NCBI GenBank assembly: GCA_030490835.1
Contig: CM059971.1
Coordinates: 124,280,564-124,344,563, forward strand
Reading direction: 5' to 3'
DNA from: Annona cherimola
Taxonomy: Eukaryota > Streptophyta > Magnoliopsida > Magnoliales > Annonaceae
Length of the DNA: 64,000 bases
Shown here piece after piece: positions 10,101-20,700 of the stretch. Numbering within the stretch: position 1 is the stretch's first letter; each line of letters opens with the position of its first letter. Both the position numbers and the translations under genes were made by a program. The notes under the pieces are model-generated. The model saw only the letters and a list, made by a program, of their open reading frames with translations, searched no databases and was not told the DNA's origin.

Positions 10101-12474
10101 TTGTTAGATTATCGACACTCAACAACAATGTCTGTACAAAACTTTAAGAGCTGGCCACACAAATGTATCCTTTTTTTAATGTTTTGGACATGATTATTGA
10201 ATCTTTCCTTGCCTTTTTTCTTATTCCTCTGCTACTATATTTTTTTTAATGGATGTCATCTAAACATCTTGATGGTTGATTTAAGTAGTTTTCATCATGC
10301 ATTTTTAGTGAAACAGCCATGTGACTACTTCTGCCTACTTTCTAGCTTTCCTGTCTATGGCTTTCAAATCGGAAGTTATAACCTATGTGTGGGAAGTTCT
10401 TCAAAGGGTTTTAAGTGTCTTCAAGTTTTATTCTCATCCATTCCTGGCCGGATTAATTTTCTTTTCTTTTCTTTCTGTACATCTTTTATGCATAAAAAAA
10501 ATTTCAACTATTATCACACACTTGTTCCTCTTAACCGAGCATTCTTAGATTTGCAGTAGTGTGCAGTTTATTCCTTGGAAACCTTGGGAAGGTATTTTAA
10601 ACAGCTTCTTCCTTGTAGCATTCAATTAGCTTACTGAAATTTGCAAATTTGTTGCCAGCATTAACTTCACATGCTATTTTTAAAAAGTGGCTATTGTTGC
10701 AAATGAGGCTAGTGGTAAAATGGATATGAGGAACCAACTTGTGAAGTTCATTTGATACGCGTGCAATTGCTAAGAACATCACTGCAGATAGTCTTTCCCA
10801 ATGTTTCTTTTCAATATTGTTTAAATTTATATTCTAGTTTAATTTGCAGCACCTACATTGGGAGAAGTTTAATAGAGTTTCCCATTCGAATATCCATTTC
10901 TTATTTTTATTATTATTATTATTTTTGTTGCTTTTGGCAGTCATTACTGGTGGTCTAGATTCAAAGCTTGTGATGTGGGATTTTTCTCGAGGCCGGCCAT
11001 ACAATGTTGTAGATTTTGGTACTATTATTGAACATTCTTGTTCCAGCTGTTTTTGTTTTTCCCCTACAGCATGCAATTGTTGAGTTTATGGTTTTCTGGG
11101 GAACTTCAAGAGAATTTTTTTGTGAAATGTCAGAAAGTGAGGTCTTATCACACATGGATTCATATGCTTTTAAGATTTGTATTTAGTAAATGAACATGTT
11201 GAATAACATTGAAGATCCAATCGATTAGACAGATGACTTATGCAAGTTTTGAGTTCATTTCATACTAGTTGAGTACACACTAATCAAATTTGAAGCTTAC
11301 ACACAAAATCTTCGCAGGGATGCCCAGAACCGGTGGTTGTGAGTCTAGTAATGCAGCACAATGTTTCAATCCTGCTTTTGTGCATGCAATAGCAGTCCCT
11401 GAGATGGATATGCTGGATGGGTCATCAAAGATTTGTGCTGTGGCAAGAGGTGATGGTATGGTGGCTATGATTGATATTGAATCTGAGGTAACTGCCGCAA
11501 AATCAAAAAGCTCATCAAAATTCAAGAAGGGATCCCATTCAAGCTCAAGAGATGGTGCAGTCCAGGGGAAAAGTACCTCAGGGCATGATCAGAATGGGAA
11601 AAGGTTTTTGCTTTTGGATTACACTGTTGGAGGGCATAATGCAGCTGTCTCTTGTGTGTAAGTAAACAAACTGTTTATATGCCGGCTGGTAATGCAATTG
11701 ATCGTCTAACATCAAGTGAATTTGGTCAGGACCTTTTCCTTGTTTGGGGAGAAAGGGAAATTCATTGTTTCAGGTGGGAATGATGCGTTAGTGAAAGTTT
11801 GGGATTGGTCCAAATATTATGATGTTGGAGGAGACTCAGGAGAGGGCAACAGCAGTGATCTTCATCCTCTTAACATTGATGTGGGCAAAAAGGTGAGTGG
11901 CTGTTTGTTTTGTCGGTATTTCTCTATAAGAAGTATCAAGAGCATATGCAACTTTAGACTTCCAATCTGATAGAACCCACACAGGATGAAGGGTGGCCCC
12001 TGAGGCGGTCTTTTTTACTACATTTTCCATCCAGCTACCAACAATCATTCTCATGGAACACATTATAACATTGAATATCTTTTCAACCAGGAAAACTTTA
12101 GGGATGCCATTCTTTCTGTTCCCATTTGACCCCTTCTGTGCTGCAAATGCATTAGGACCACCACTGATGTGATTCCGTGGGTAGTGTTGGTTGCTTGACC
12201 CCTGCGATTGAGACTCTTAAATGGACAAAACCTCAAAATTTGTTGGGTATCTTGACATGATGAGATCCAGTCTTTATTGCATGCCTTGATACAGTTTTCC
12301 TTATAAGTGGTTAGGGCTACCAGGAAAGATTGGCTCATCTACTCAAAGGGCTGCTACTAAATCTGCATTTTATCTTTTGTGTAGGTGAATTGGGTATGCA
12401 CGACCACAGCTGATTCGGAGAATGTTGTTGTATGCGACACATCCAAAATCATAAAGATCTACAGTGTTTCATAG
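7171..12474 (+). CDS. WD40-repeat protein, WDR53-like
   Basis: Eleven exons: 7171-7266, 7383-7479, 7947-8008, 9532-9588, 9927-9986, 10108-10164, 10549-10591, 10941-11018, 11318-11657, 11730-11892 and 12385-12474. They join in phase to 1143 nt, 380 aa. WD40 repeat pieces are visible: LTGHKAAVTCC at the start, GCICWFDL, AAADDSGDVKIID, RAGHTN, GGLDSKLVMWDF, GGHNAAVSCV and GGNDALVKVWDW. The length and blocks such as WKPLESYGYNKEEINQ fit plant homologues of WD repeat-containing protein 53 as I remember them. A Ser/Lys-rich insert (about residues 225-265) separates two late repeats. As a beta-propeller it is probably a protein-interaction scaffold; a substrate-receptor role is only a family-level suggestion. 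Intron 3 (1.5 kb) carries repeat debris and intron 6 looks U12-type. No exon is assigned between 8008 and 9532 because a candidate near 8095 would bring in an in-frame stop. Confidence 0.85.
8009..9531. other. WDR53 intron 3 with repeat debris
   Basis: A 1523-bp GT-AG intron. Its middle (about 8880-9290) contains a stretch with repeated GGTATTGG / TATCGGTATTGGCC motifs that looks like transposon-derived sequence, but I cannot assign a class. A 61-codon open frame at 8097-8279 shows no WD40 pattern and was not used. Confidence 0.5.
10165..10548 (+). other. U12-type (minor spliceosome) intron in the WDR53 gene
   Basis: The 5' splice site reads GTATCCTTTTTT, an exact match to the U12 GT-AG donor consensus GTATCCTTT. 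Near the 3' end TTCCTCTTAACC supplies the U12 branch-point core CTTAAC, about 14 nt before the acceptor AG at 10547-10548, with no long polypyrimidine tract between. Using this AG gives the in-phase junction HTN/ICSSVQF. The next AG (10555-10556, TTTGCAG) would put a TAG stop in frame. Signals and protein continuity agree. Confidence 0.85.
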
Positions 12475-12914
12475 ACAGCCCGCCGAACATGGTGATGGAC
12501 GGTTATTCTGGCTTGCTTGAAGGATCAGTGCAAAGATCAGCAGTGATGCGTGTGAGATGATGCTGCAGCTATTGGATACTTGGCAAAATGCAGCTATGTC
12601 ATCAGCACCTCAAATTGATTCGATCGCATTCTCTGTTCAGTGACAGCTTTCGTTGATCTGGCCTGTAAGCAGTAAAGCAATCTGACCTGTGAGCGGTAAA
12701 GCAACCCATTTTCATGATCTGCTGTCCGGTACTGTCTGGGATTCACGGGCATATGCTGTCAACCATCGGAGGAGAACTTAGCTGAATTTGGATGTGTGAG
12801 AGGTTCAAAACGGCGCATGTTGTAGTCGTTTGCAGTGTTCTTTCTGTACATTTTGGGCTCCTTTGATAGGGAACTACTTAATTAGATGCTGGCAATGTTA
12901 GTTTGGAAATGAAA

Positions 12915-13440
12915 CCCCCTTTCCATGTAATTTCTTTCATTTTTAAAATCTTGATGGTTGATAGAAAATTCATTGTATGCATTGTGTTGAACATCATTTT
13001 TAGTATCCTTGAAATCCTTTCATTTTTTAAATTTCTCTGTATATGGGTCTCATCTACAAAACTATAAAATCAACTTAATAAAATGGTCAATGTTAAAACA
13101 TCAACTTTAAAGTAGTTTTTTCAGCATCTAAACCATCTAAAATATTAATAATATGTTGATAAATAATCTTATAAAGTATTGTTACATTCTAATATGTGTG
13201 TGAATTGATCTAAGCATTTTTCATAATTTACACATGAATATATATATCTTTGAATAAATGTCGCCCATGCACATACTGATTTATATGAAACTTGGTCTTT
13301 AGTAAAATAAACAGTGTTAAATACAATGAATAGGCTGGATTTTCCATCAAAGATCAATATCTTGAAATTTGAGAGGGTTACATAGGACTATTTCTATGTA
13401 ATCAAGTTACATAGAAGTGAAGATCATACATATATAGAAC
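12915..13440. repeat. TIR repeat family C, copy near the WDR53 3' end
   Basis: The left end (TTAAAATCTTGATGG, GAAAATTCATTGTATG, TTGAACATCATTTT) is repeated in inverted form at the right end (AACAGTGTTAAATACAATGA, GGATTTTCCATCAA, CTTGAAATTTGAGAGG). Interior motifs match about 5500-5880 and 37380-38320. Just beyond, CTATGTAATCAAGTTACATAG forms a small perfect hairpin. The element abuts the WDR53 3' UTR. Confidence 0.65.
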
Positions 13441-13489
13441 TTTTCCTGTGCAGTGAAGTTGTATCATAATTAATTGTGCATTTGGCCAA

Positions 13490-14390
13490 AAAGGGCCCTA
13501 CATGTACTTAAATGTATTAATACTTTATACAAGCATTTATTTATATAAAACTTTATAGCAAATGATTTACATATTGAAAAAATAATTTAAATTTTGTTAT
13601 TTATATTAAACTATTTTATTACGTTGAATTTGTAGCATTTTCAAATAGAGTCCATACACATATCCGGTTGAGATAAAAATTGGTATGGTAACAGAATACA
13701 TAATTCTAAATACAATAGGTGAAACATATTATAAATTTATGATCGTATAGGGCGCATTTTGAGGAAACTACATCGTAATTGTGTTGCGGTAAAGTTGTAC
13801 TTGAATATTTCTCATATATATATAAGAACTATAATTAATGGTGCATTTGGCATAAAATGAGTCCCACATGTACTTAAATGTATTGATACTTCATATAATT
13901 ATTTATCTATATATAAATTTTATAGCAAATAATTTATATGTTAAAAAATAACTTTAAAGTTGTTATTTACATTAAACTATTTTATTACGTTGAATTTATA
14001 CCATTTTTAGATAGAGTCTATACACATACAATTGGTATGATAATAGAATATCAATTTTAAAATAATATTTTCTACATCTAAACCCTCTAAAATATCATTT
14101 CTATATGAATAAATGATTCTATAAAGTATTATCACATCCGAATACACATGTAAATAGATCTAAATATTTTTTATAATTTACACATGAATATATATATTTT
14201 TGAATAAATGTGGCCCACGAACATACTTGATTAAGATGAAATTTGGTCTCCTAAATAAATAAATAATATTAAATATAATGAGTGGATTGGATTTCCCATT
14301 AATGATTAAAATCTTAGATTTTGAAGGGGTTTTACATGGGTCCACTTCTATGTAATCCGGTTATATAAAAACGATACTGTGTATATATAG
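13490..14390. repeat. TIR repeat family C, two fused or nested degenerate copies
   Basis: Two stretches carry the same ordered motifs: ACTTAAATGTATTAATACTTTATA at about 13505 and ACTTAAATGTATTGATACTTCATA at about 13870. The second is followed by AGATCTAAATATTTT and a right end GGATTTCCCATTAATGATTAAAATCTTAGATTTTG at about 14288. The duplicated left halves suggest one copy inserted into or recombined with another. Confidence 0.55.
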
Positions 14391-14520
14391 AAAAAGAGAG
14401 CTGTTCCGGTACATTTGCCTAATACTGATAAATCAAGTTAGTACATACATAATCTTACAACGCAAATGAATCAAATAATACCTTCAGTACGAGAGAAATG
14501 TATAAATCCTCACTGCTGGG

Positions 14521-16653
14521 TAGGGGTGCAACTTGGGTCGGGTAGGTCAGGGTACGGGTGGAACCTATCTTTACCCATTTTATAAAAATTTCTACCTTAC
14601 CTTATTTTAGACCGGGTCGGTCCGGAGCTTACCCTACCCAATTTTCTCAAGAGCGGGTCAGTTCCGGTTCGGTTCCAAAATCGGTTCCTAGAACACGATC
14701 TATTTGCAGCTTCTACCAGTTTTTGAGGAAAAACTGGAAAACAAATCATGACCAACTGATCCGCATCAAAGATTCAAGGTAATTCCTTAGTTGTGCAAAA
14801 AGGGAAGGTGTTAGGCACCCTTTGAACCCCAAAATGGGTTCCCATAAGTGTTTGTTGCATTCCTTTTCACACAAGTAGATTTTTATTATACTTCGGTTGG
14901 TTTAAAGGATTTTTGATGGGTTTTTAAACTGCATATTAGATGACATTTGATTCCAACTAGCTATTCAAATTCTATTTCCACACAAGAATATACGTGTTTT
15001 CACAAAGGAAATCCACTATAAAATTCAGTAATACACCATATAATCTCCTCCCAACTGAATTTGTTCATACACAAGGGTGAAAGCACGCATTCTCAAAATA
15101 GCAATTCCAACATTACAATAATCGAGTCATATGATGAATGAAAATTTCAACACCTTTCATCCACATTTTCCAAACCATCACTATACACAATCGATGAACT
15201 CTTATTGACATGTAATCACTCATTCTCACATTCTCCTCTCCAAGTGTTGAGCCAACAATAAGGAATTATACATCAGAAACCCTGGGCAAATCCAAACAAG
15301 ATCACAAATCCCACAACTTATTGTATATAAAACAGCAAAATTTCCAAAAGGAAAAGAAGATGGGGATGACAAGATGAATGAATTCAGATTATATAGATAA
15401 TATCTATGCAAGTGACATGATTTTCTTAAATGCTACGAATCTGCTTATTCCCATTCCTTCATCAATACAAACACGGGGACACAAATAGGGTCATCAAAGG
15501 ACTAAAAAATCAATCCCACTAACTAATACTCAAAACACATGACCAACCTTTGAAAATAAGCTAATTATTAAAATAAACCAGTCCACATAATGACTGTCTA
15601 CAGGAAAACCGAAATAGGGACAAGAATCAATTGCAGTTCATTCAAAAATTCAGGGGTTGACAGAGGCTTTTATCATTGGAAACCCATTAATTTGGACTCA
15701 ATGTGTAAAAGCTAGACGCATCATTGACAACCCACAAACAGATTCAAACAGAAGCTCAGAGGATGCACATTCAAATGATAAACATAGGCGAATCAGTGAT
15801 TTATGAACCCTACTTGCAGAGTAATTTATGAATTTTTTCATCAGACAGTATAATCCAATTCCAAATTCTAGGGAAGGAAAAACTCCAAAGCACCACAAAA
15901 GCAATTAACGAATATAAGCCAAATCATGATAAAGGCTGGGCAGCATTCAAGAAAATATCAAATATCTTCTCAGATTGACGGAGAAATAATGGAAAAGAAG
16001 ATTCTTACTTCGAGAAATTTCTGTCGCTCGGCCGAATCCAACGTGAAGAATCCATGTTCCAACTCTCTCTTCTCCACCCTCTTCGACCCTGGAAGCAAGA
16101 CAACGGAGTTAAAACCCTAAAATCAATATAAAGCTCTGCCGGATCGCCGCAAACTGTGGAGGGGAGCTGTGCCGGGGGGGGGGGAGAGAGAGATCACCGA
16201 GCTTTGCCGTGGAGGGGAGCTGTGCCGGCGTCGCTGCGCGTTGAATCGTCGTTGTCGAGGGTTGGGGTAGCCACGAACTTCTGCCGCCTGCCGCTACTGC
16301 AAATCGGTGAGAAGAAATGAAGAATAGCCACGAACCACGATCTTCTGCCACAGAGGAGAAAGGAATTGGGGAAACCGGAAAATGGCGTCGGGAAATCAGG
16401 ATGGGAATACTGGAATAGCCGAATAGGAAATTAGGAATTAGGGCTGGACGCTGGTCGGCTGGAGAATAATATATTAAGTATTATATATATTTATATATAT
16501 ATATATATGAAATCCGGGTTGGTTCCGAGTACCCAGAACCGGAACCGACTCCTACCCGAATTTGAACAGGTATTTCGTTCGAGGAACCGAACCTATCCTA
16601 TTTAGGGTATTCAGCGGGTCGACCGGCGGATACCCGGAACAAGTTGCACCCCA
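14521..16653. mobile_element. Non-autonomous TIR element, hAT-like ends, 2.1 kb
   Basis: The left end starts TAGGGGTGCAACTTGGG and the right end finishes CAAGTTGCACCCCA, giving roughly 22-bp imperfect terminal inverted repeats. Subterminal regions are rich in GGGTCGG/CCGGTTCGGTTCC-type motifs. The flanks CACTGCTGGG and CACTGAGGG may be a decayed target duplication, but this is not clean. The interior has no transposase frame. Much of it (about 15000-16400) has unique-looking sequence, including a GC-rich block at 16000-16400 unlike the rest. A 435-bp relative sits in a CESA8 intron at 23380-23814. The TAGGGGTG terminus suggests hAT; this is an inference. Confidence 0.65.
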
Positions 16654-16891
16654 ACCACTGAGGGACGTAAATTGCTTATCTGAAATTTCAAATCCGCGAG
16701 CAACAATTTTTGGCTCTAGCGTGGTTCACCGCCTCGCCTCAGTGGCGACGGAAGAGTTTGGCTTCTTAACAACATGCGTTGTTTGCTTCTTAACTGCATG
16801 TGTTGCCAAACGGACTTTACTTTTGGACTCAAGGTCACGTATTTATCGCATAGTCAATTTATTAACTCATGGTGGGGTGTTTCAAAGAATG

Positions 16892-17021
16892 TAAGATTCT
16901 TTCATGGATTGTATACAGCTTTTTTTAATTTTTGGTATAATTTTAAATATTTTTAGTAAGATTCTTTCATGGATTGTATACAGCTTTATTTAATTTTCAG
17001 TATAATTTTAAATATTTTTAG
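16892..17021 (+). repeat. 65-bp tandem duplication
   Basis: Two adjacent copies (16892-16956 and 16957-17021) both begin TAAGATTCTTTCATGG and end AAATATTTTTAG, differing at only a few positions. The high identity suggests a fairly recent local duplication in the distal CESA8 upstream region. Confidence 0.85.
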
Positions 17022-17141
17022 TACAACTTTTTTCATTCTTACAGTACATATTATTATATTCTCAAGCTTCTTTAATCGTGCCGAGCAGGCCTGCAGTTAA
17101 AATTTTTCATGACAGAGGACTCCTGGGTAGGCTAGACCATA

Positions 17142-17148
17142 GGTAGGT
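17142..17148 (-). promoter_or_regulatory. AC-I type element (MYB46/SMRE consensus)
   Basis: GGTAGGT, the complement of ACCTACC, lies about 650 bp upstream of the CESA8 start. ACC(A/T)A(A/C)(T/C) is the known secondary-wall MYB-responsive element bound by MYB46/MYB83-type factors. A 7-bp motif can occur by chance; the argument is the set of three. Confidence 0.45.
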
Positions 17149-17488
17149 AAAAACAACTTCAGGTTATTATTTGCACTAGGTAAGCTGCGACTCCATACTC
17201 ATGCGAAACATTTGCCTTCCAGACGACAGATACCCCATGACCCCAACCCAACGATCATCTTCAAGGCTTCCGAATATCAGGTCCCGGAGCCAAAAGTCTT
17301 AACATGTTGTTCCTTTTTCATTTGTCTCGGTTCTGGAACCTCAAAACAATTTGAGGGAGATTTTCGCCTCGATATTTTCAATGCGATCTGCATAGTGCAT
17401 GCATCATGGCAGACTCCAGATGAACGCCCAGGACTTGCGGAATGGTGGCCCATCCAAGCGTCCCATGGCAGGAAAACGTTGTTGGTGG

Positions 17489-17495
17489 GTTAGGT
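17489..17495 (-). promoter_or_regulatory. AC-III type element (MYB46/SMRE consensus)
   Basis: GTTAGGT, complement ACCTAAC, lies about 305 bp upstream of the CESA8 start and 17 bp from a second AC-type motif. It fits the expected MYB control of secondary-wall cellulose synthases. Confidence 0.5.
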
Positions 17496-17511
17496 AGCCC
17501 CCACTTCGAAT

Positions 17512-17518
17512 ACCTACC
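17512..17518 (+). promoter_or_regulatory. AC-I type element (MYB46/SMRE consensus)
   Basis: ACCTACC about 280 bp upstream of the CESA8 ATG, next to the AC-III motif in opposite orientation. It could lie in the promoter or the 5' leader, since the transcript start is unknown. Confidence 0.5.
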
Positions 17519-17799
17519 AATGGACTCCCTTCGTAAAACCGCAATACCTGCTTTTCAAAAAAACGCAAAGAGCCTAGATAGAGGTTGCTTTGTCCTCTCG
17601 CCTTCTTTTTCCCGCCACCTCCTGCAGTGACGCCAACCCTTCAACCTCCATACCCCAACAACCGCCTCTCTTTCCTTACAAAGATCTAAATGTCATCTCC
17701 TCTCTCTTCAGAAACCCTAGCTATTGTTAGGGTCCGAATCTGGGCTCCTTCCAGACAGAGGAAGAAGAAGAGGCCTCCTAATTTTCGGGATTTGCAAAG

Positions 17800-20700
17800 A
17801 TGATGGAGTCCGGTGTCCCTCATTGCAGTACCTGTGGCGAGCCTGTCGGGTTTGATGAAGATGGTGAGGTTTTTGTTGCGTGCCGTGAGTGCAACTTCCC
17901 TGTCTGCCGGCCATGCGTTGAGTATGAGCTCAAGGAAGGAGGGAAGTGCTGCTTAAGATGCGGTGCTCCTTATGTTAATAGCTCTGGTAATCAGCCATTT
18001 TTCATGGGAATTAGACTTCTTGTCTTTGGATCTTAAGGGAGAAAATTAATAATAAATGGAATGCTGAAACATTAGTTGGCGAGAAGATGCATAGCCAGTA
18101 GTTGTTCTGGGAACAACTGATAAAGTGCTTCGACTTCAGTGTTGTCTGCAAAAATATTGAAATAATTTTCCTGTATAACTTCACTCTCTCGCCCTTGTCC
18201 AATGCTTGCATTCTTCTACGGGACGAGGATTTGTAAATAATCTCTCTAGTATTAACTTTCATTAGTATGGTCAGATAGGCAGTAAGCGTTTTAATCCAAC
18301 CTTGTGCTTCAATTGATTGTTTGAAAACTCAGTCCCCAGTGCTCAAAGGGAATCAGGCGGGAATTTAACGATGGCGGCCCACCTCAATGACCATCAGGTA
18401 TGAGTACCCTCTGATATTGTGTCTGAACATGGTTTTCTAAAGCTTAGATAGGGAGATGTACATTGACATTGCAATGGATGTGCATAGTACATTTGTACTA
18501 TGATATTGATTTAGATGGAATATGGAAACATGGGGAAACAATGAAGTTTCTTATGGATTCAAAGACAGATAAAGAGATAAACAGGCATGCACAAGACAAA
18601 AATATCAATGGATGTGCTAACATGAAAAAGAGAGATCCGGCGTCCAAAGCCCTATGACGGCTAGGTCCAGGGCTGTAGATTCTGTGACAACCATCAGAAA
18701 AAAAAAAGACAGTTAAAGAGATAAAAAGGCATGCATAGGATAAAACATCAAGCAAAGAATTACATTGAATATCAAAGATTTAAAAGACTTTGTATCACCT
18801 GGTGGAAACGTATTTGTCAATGCACCATAAACGGTTCAACTATGTTATAAATAACTTATTATTTCTATATCATCTATCAGCAACACGTATATATTACACA
18901 CTGTTTACATTATTATATGACCGAATGTTGTGAAAACTGAACTGGACTTCTGGGTGGGAACCTCCGAACCTGTTGCTGACCAGTTCAGTCCAAGTCTGGT
19001 TCAAACTGATGAGCCAGATTTAAAAAAAAAAAACAACGTCAATGCAATTAAAAGGCATATTGAGAAACATATTAATAAAAATGTATGCCTTTATATCGAG
19101 GTCAACAGTTCCATTTTTCATATTTATATTATATCTATATTCTCTAAAAAATATTTAAGAACTGCTTAAACAATTTTGGATGTTTGAACCAAGCAGCCTG
19201 AGCACGGAATTCTTTATTAGGTCAATCCTCAGGCTGGATTTTTGGATATTGCTATCACTTATGTGCCCAATAGATTTATCTTATGGGAAATTTATCTCAA
19301 AAGATGGTGAATATTGCAAATACTGCTCTTGCATTGTCCAGGACGTGTCATGGTGGTCGTTTGTTTTACAGCATATATCCTTCCTAGGCCCTTTTGGGTT
19401 CTGTATTCTGAAGTTGTTGGCATGACACACACACACACATATTTGAAAAAAACACACATAGACTGCAGGAAACTGATTGATTGCATATTTTGAATACAAT
19501 ATTATAGGATGCTGGTCATAGCAGAAATATTAGTACTCTGTCAGCAACAGAAACTGGTGAGTCCTGGTTTCATGTCATTGTACAACTTGAATGAACTTGT
19601 GTTGTTTACGCCACCGGTTTTTATCTCTGATTTCAGGAAGTTGAAGCTTCAACTTCCTTGATTAAATAATTGATTAGTCTTAATGTGATTTGGTTTTCAA
19701 GAATCAAATGCTGATACTGGGAACCCAATATGGAAGAACCGAGTGGACAGCTGGATGGAGAAGAAAAATAAGAAGAAGAAAGGAACCAATAAGGGTGATA
19801 AAGAAGTTCAAATTCCACCTGAACAGCATATGGAAGAGCAACAGTAAGAACCAAGCCTGGCTTAACCAGTTTCTAGCCAGTAGGGAAGTTTAATTTTTAG
19901 TTTTTTATCTACAATAAGAGCATGCTTCCTGCGTTTATGTTGTGATGTTACTAGTCTTTTTCACTATTACTAGTATTAACAATTTTCTAAGAGGAACTTG
20001 CCTAAGCCACAAAACTAATGATTGACTAAGGTTCTCATTACTGACTGGAAGTCTACGATGGCTTGAAAAATAAATACTAACTATTCCATCATCTTGAAAC
20101 AAGTAGTTTGTCTTTTGCTGTACATTTCCAAATATTTATCTCTGTGATGTAAATTTTTTTTTTTTTTTTGGATTGTTATCTCTGTGATGTAGTTAGTTAA
20201 CAAATCATTTATGATATTTTCATACACAGGACTCAAGAAGCTGGGCAACCACTTTCGATAGTTATTCCAGTCCCTTCTAACAAGATCACACCATACAGAA
20301 TTGTGATCATATTGCGTTTGATAATTCTTGGTCTTTTCTTCCACTACAGAATAACCAATCCTGTTGATAGTGCCTATGGCTTATGGCTGACTTCTGTCAT
20401 CTGTGAAATATGGTTTGCTTTTTCCTGGGTGTTGGATCAGTTTCCCAAATGGTCACCTATCAACAGAGACACATTCATTGACAGATTATCTTTAAGGTAT
20501 GGATCTGAACCCAAAAACATCTGCATATGTGAATGGCAACATTTGACTTGGTTGAGAGCTTGATGCCACAAAGCATATGAATTTCAGTGATTTCCATAAT
20601 GAGGGAGGGGGTCTAAAAGGTAATCAATGTTAGCTCAAGGATTAATTAATGGTCATAAAAAAGATATTATTGATTTTATCAAAAGTTAAAAAAATAAAAA

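Larger units (their letters stand above)
12475..17799. other. Intergenic region: WDR53 3' flank, repeats, CESA8 upstream region
   Basis: Positions 12475 to about 12910 are probably the WDR53 3' UTR. A run of TIR-family C elements covers about 12915-14390. A 2.1-kb TIR element with hAT-like ends covers 14521-16653. A 65-bp tandem duplication lies at 16892-17021. From about 17050 to 17799 is the CESA8 promoter and 5' leader, with three AC-type motifs. Open frames in this region are short and show no domain. Confidence 0.6.

Noticed and set aside
10550..10556. TTTGCAG as acceptor of WDR53 intron 6
   Set aside because: It gives an in-frame TAG and loses the ICSS residues. The AG 8 nt upstream fits both the U12 branch point and the protein.
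16109..16351. 80-codon minus-strand frame in a GC-rich block
   Set aside because: No recognisable domain. It lies inside a TIR element and contains a G run. Kept only as a possible captured fragment.
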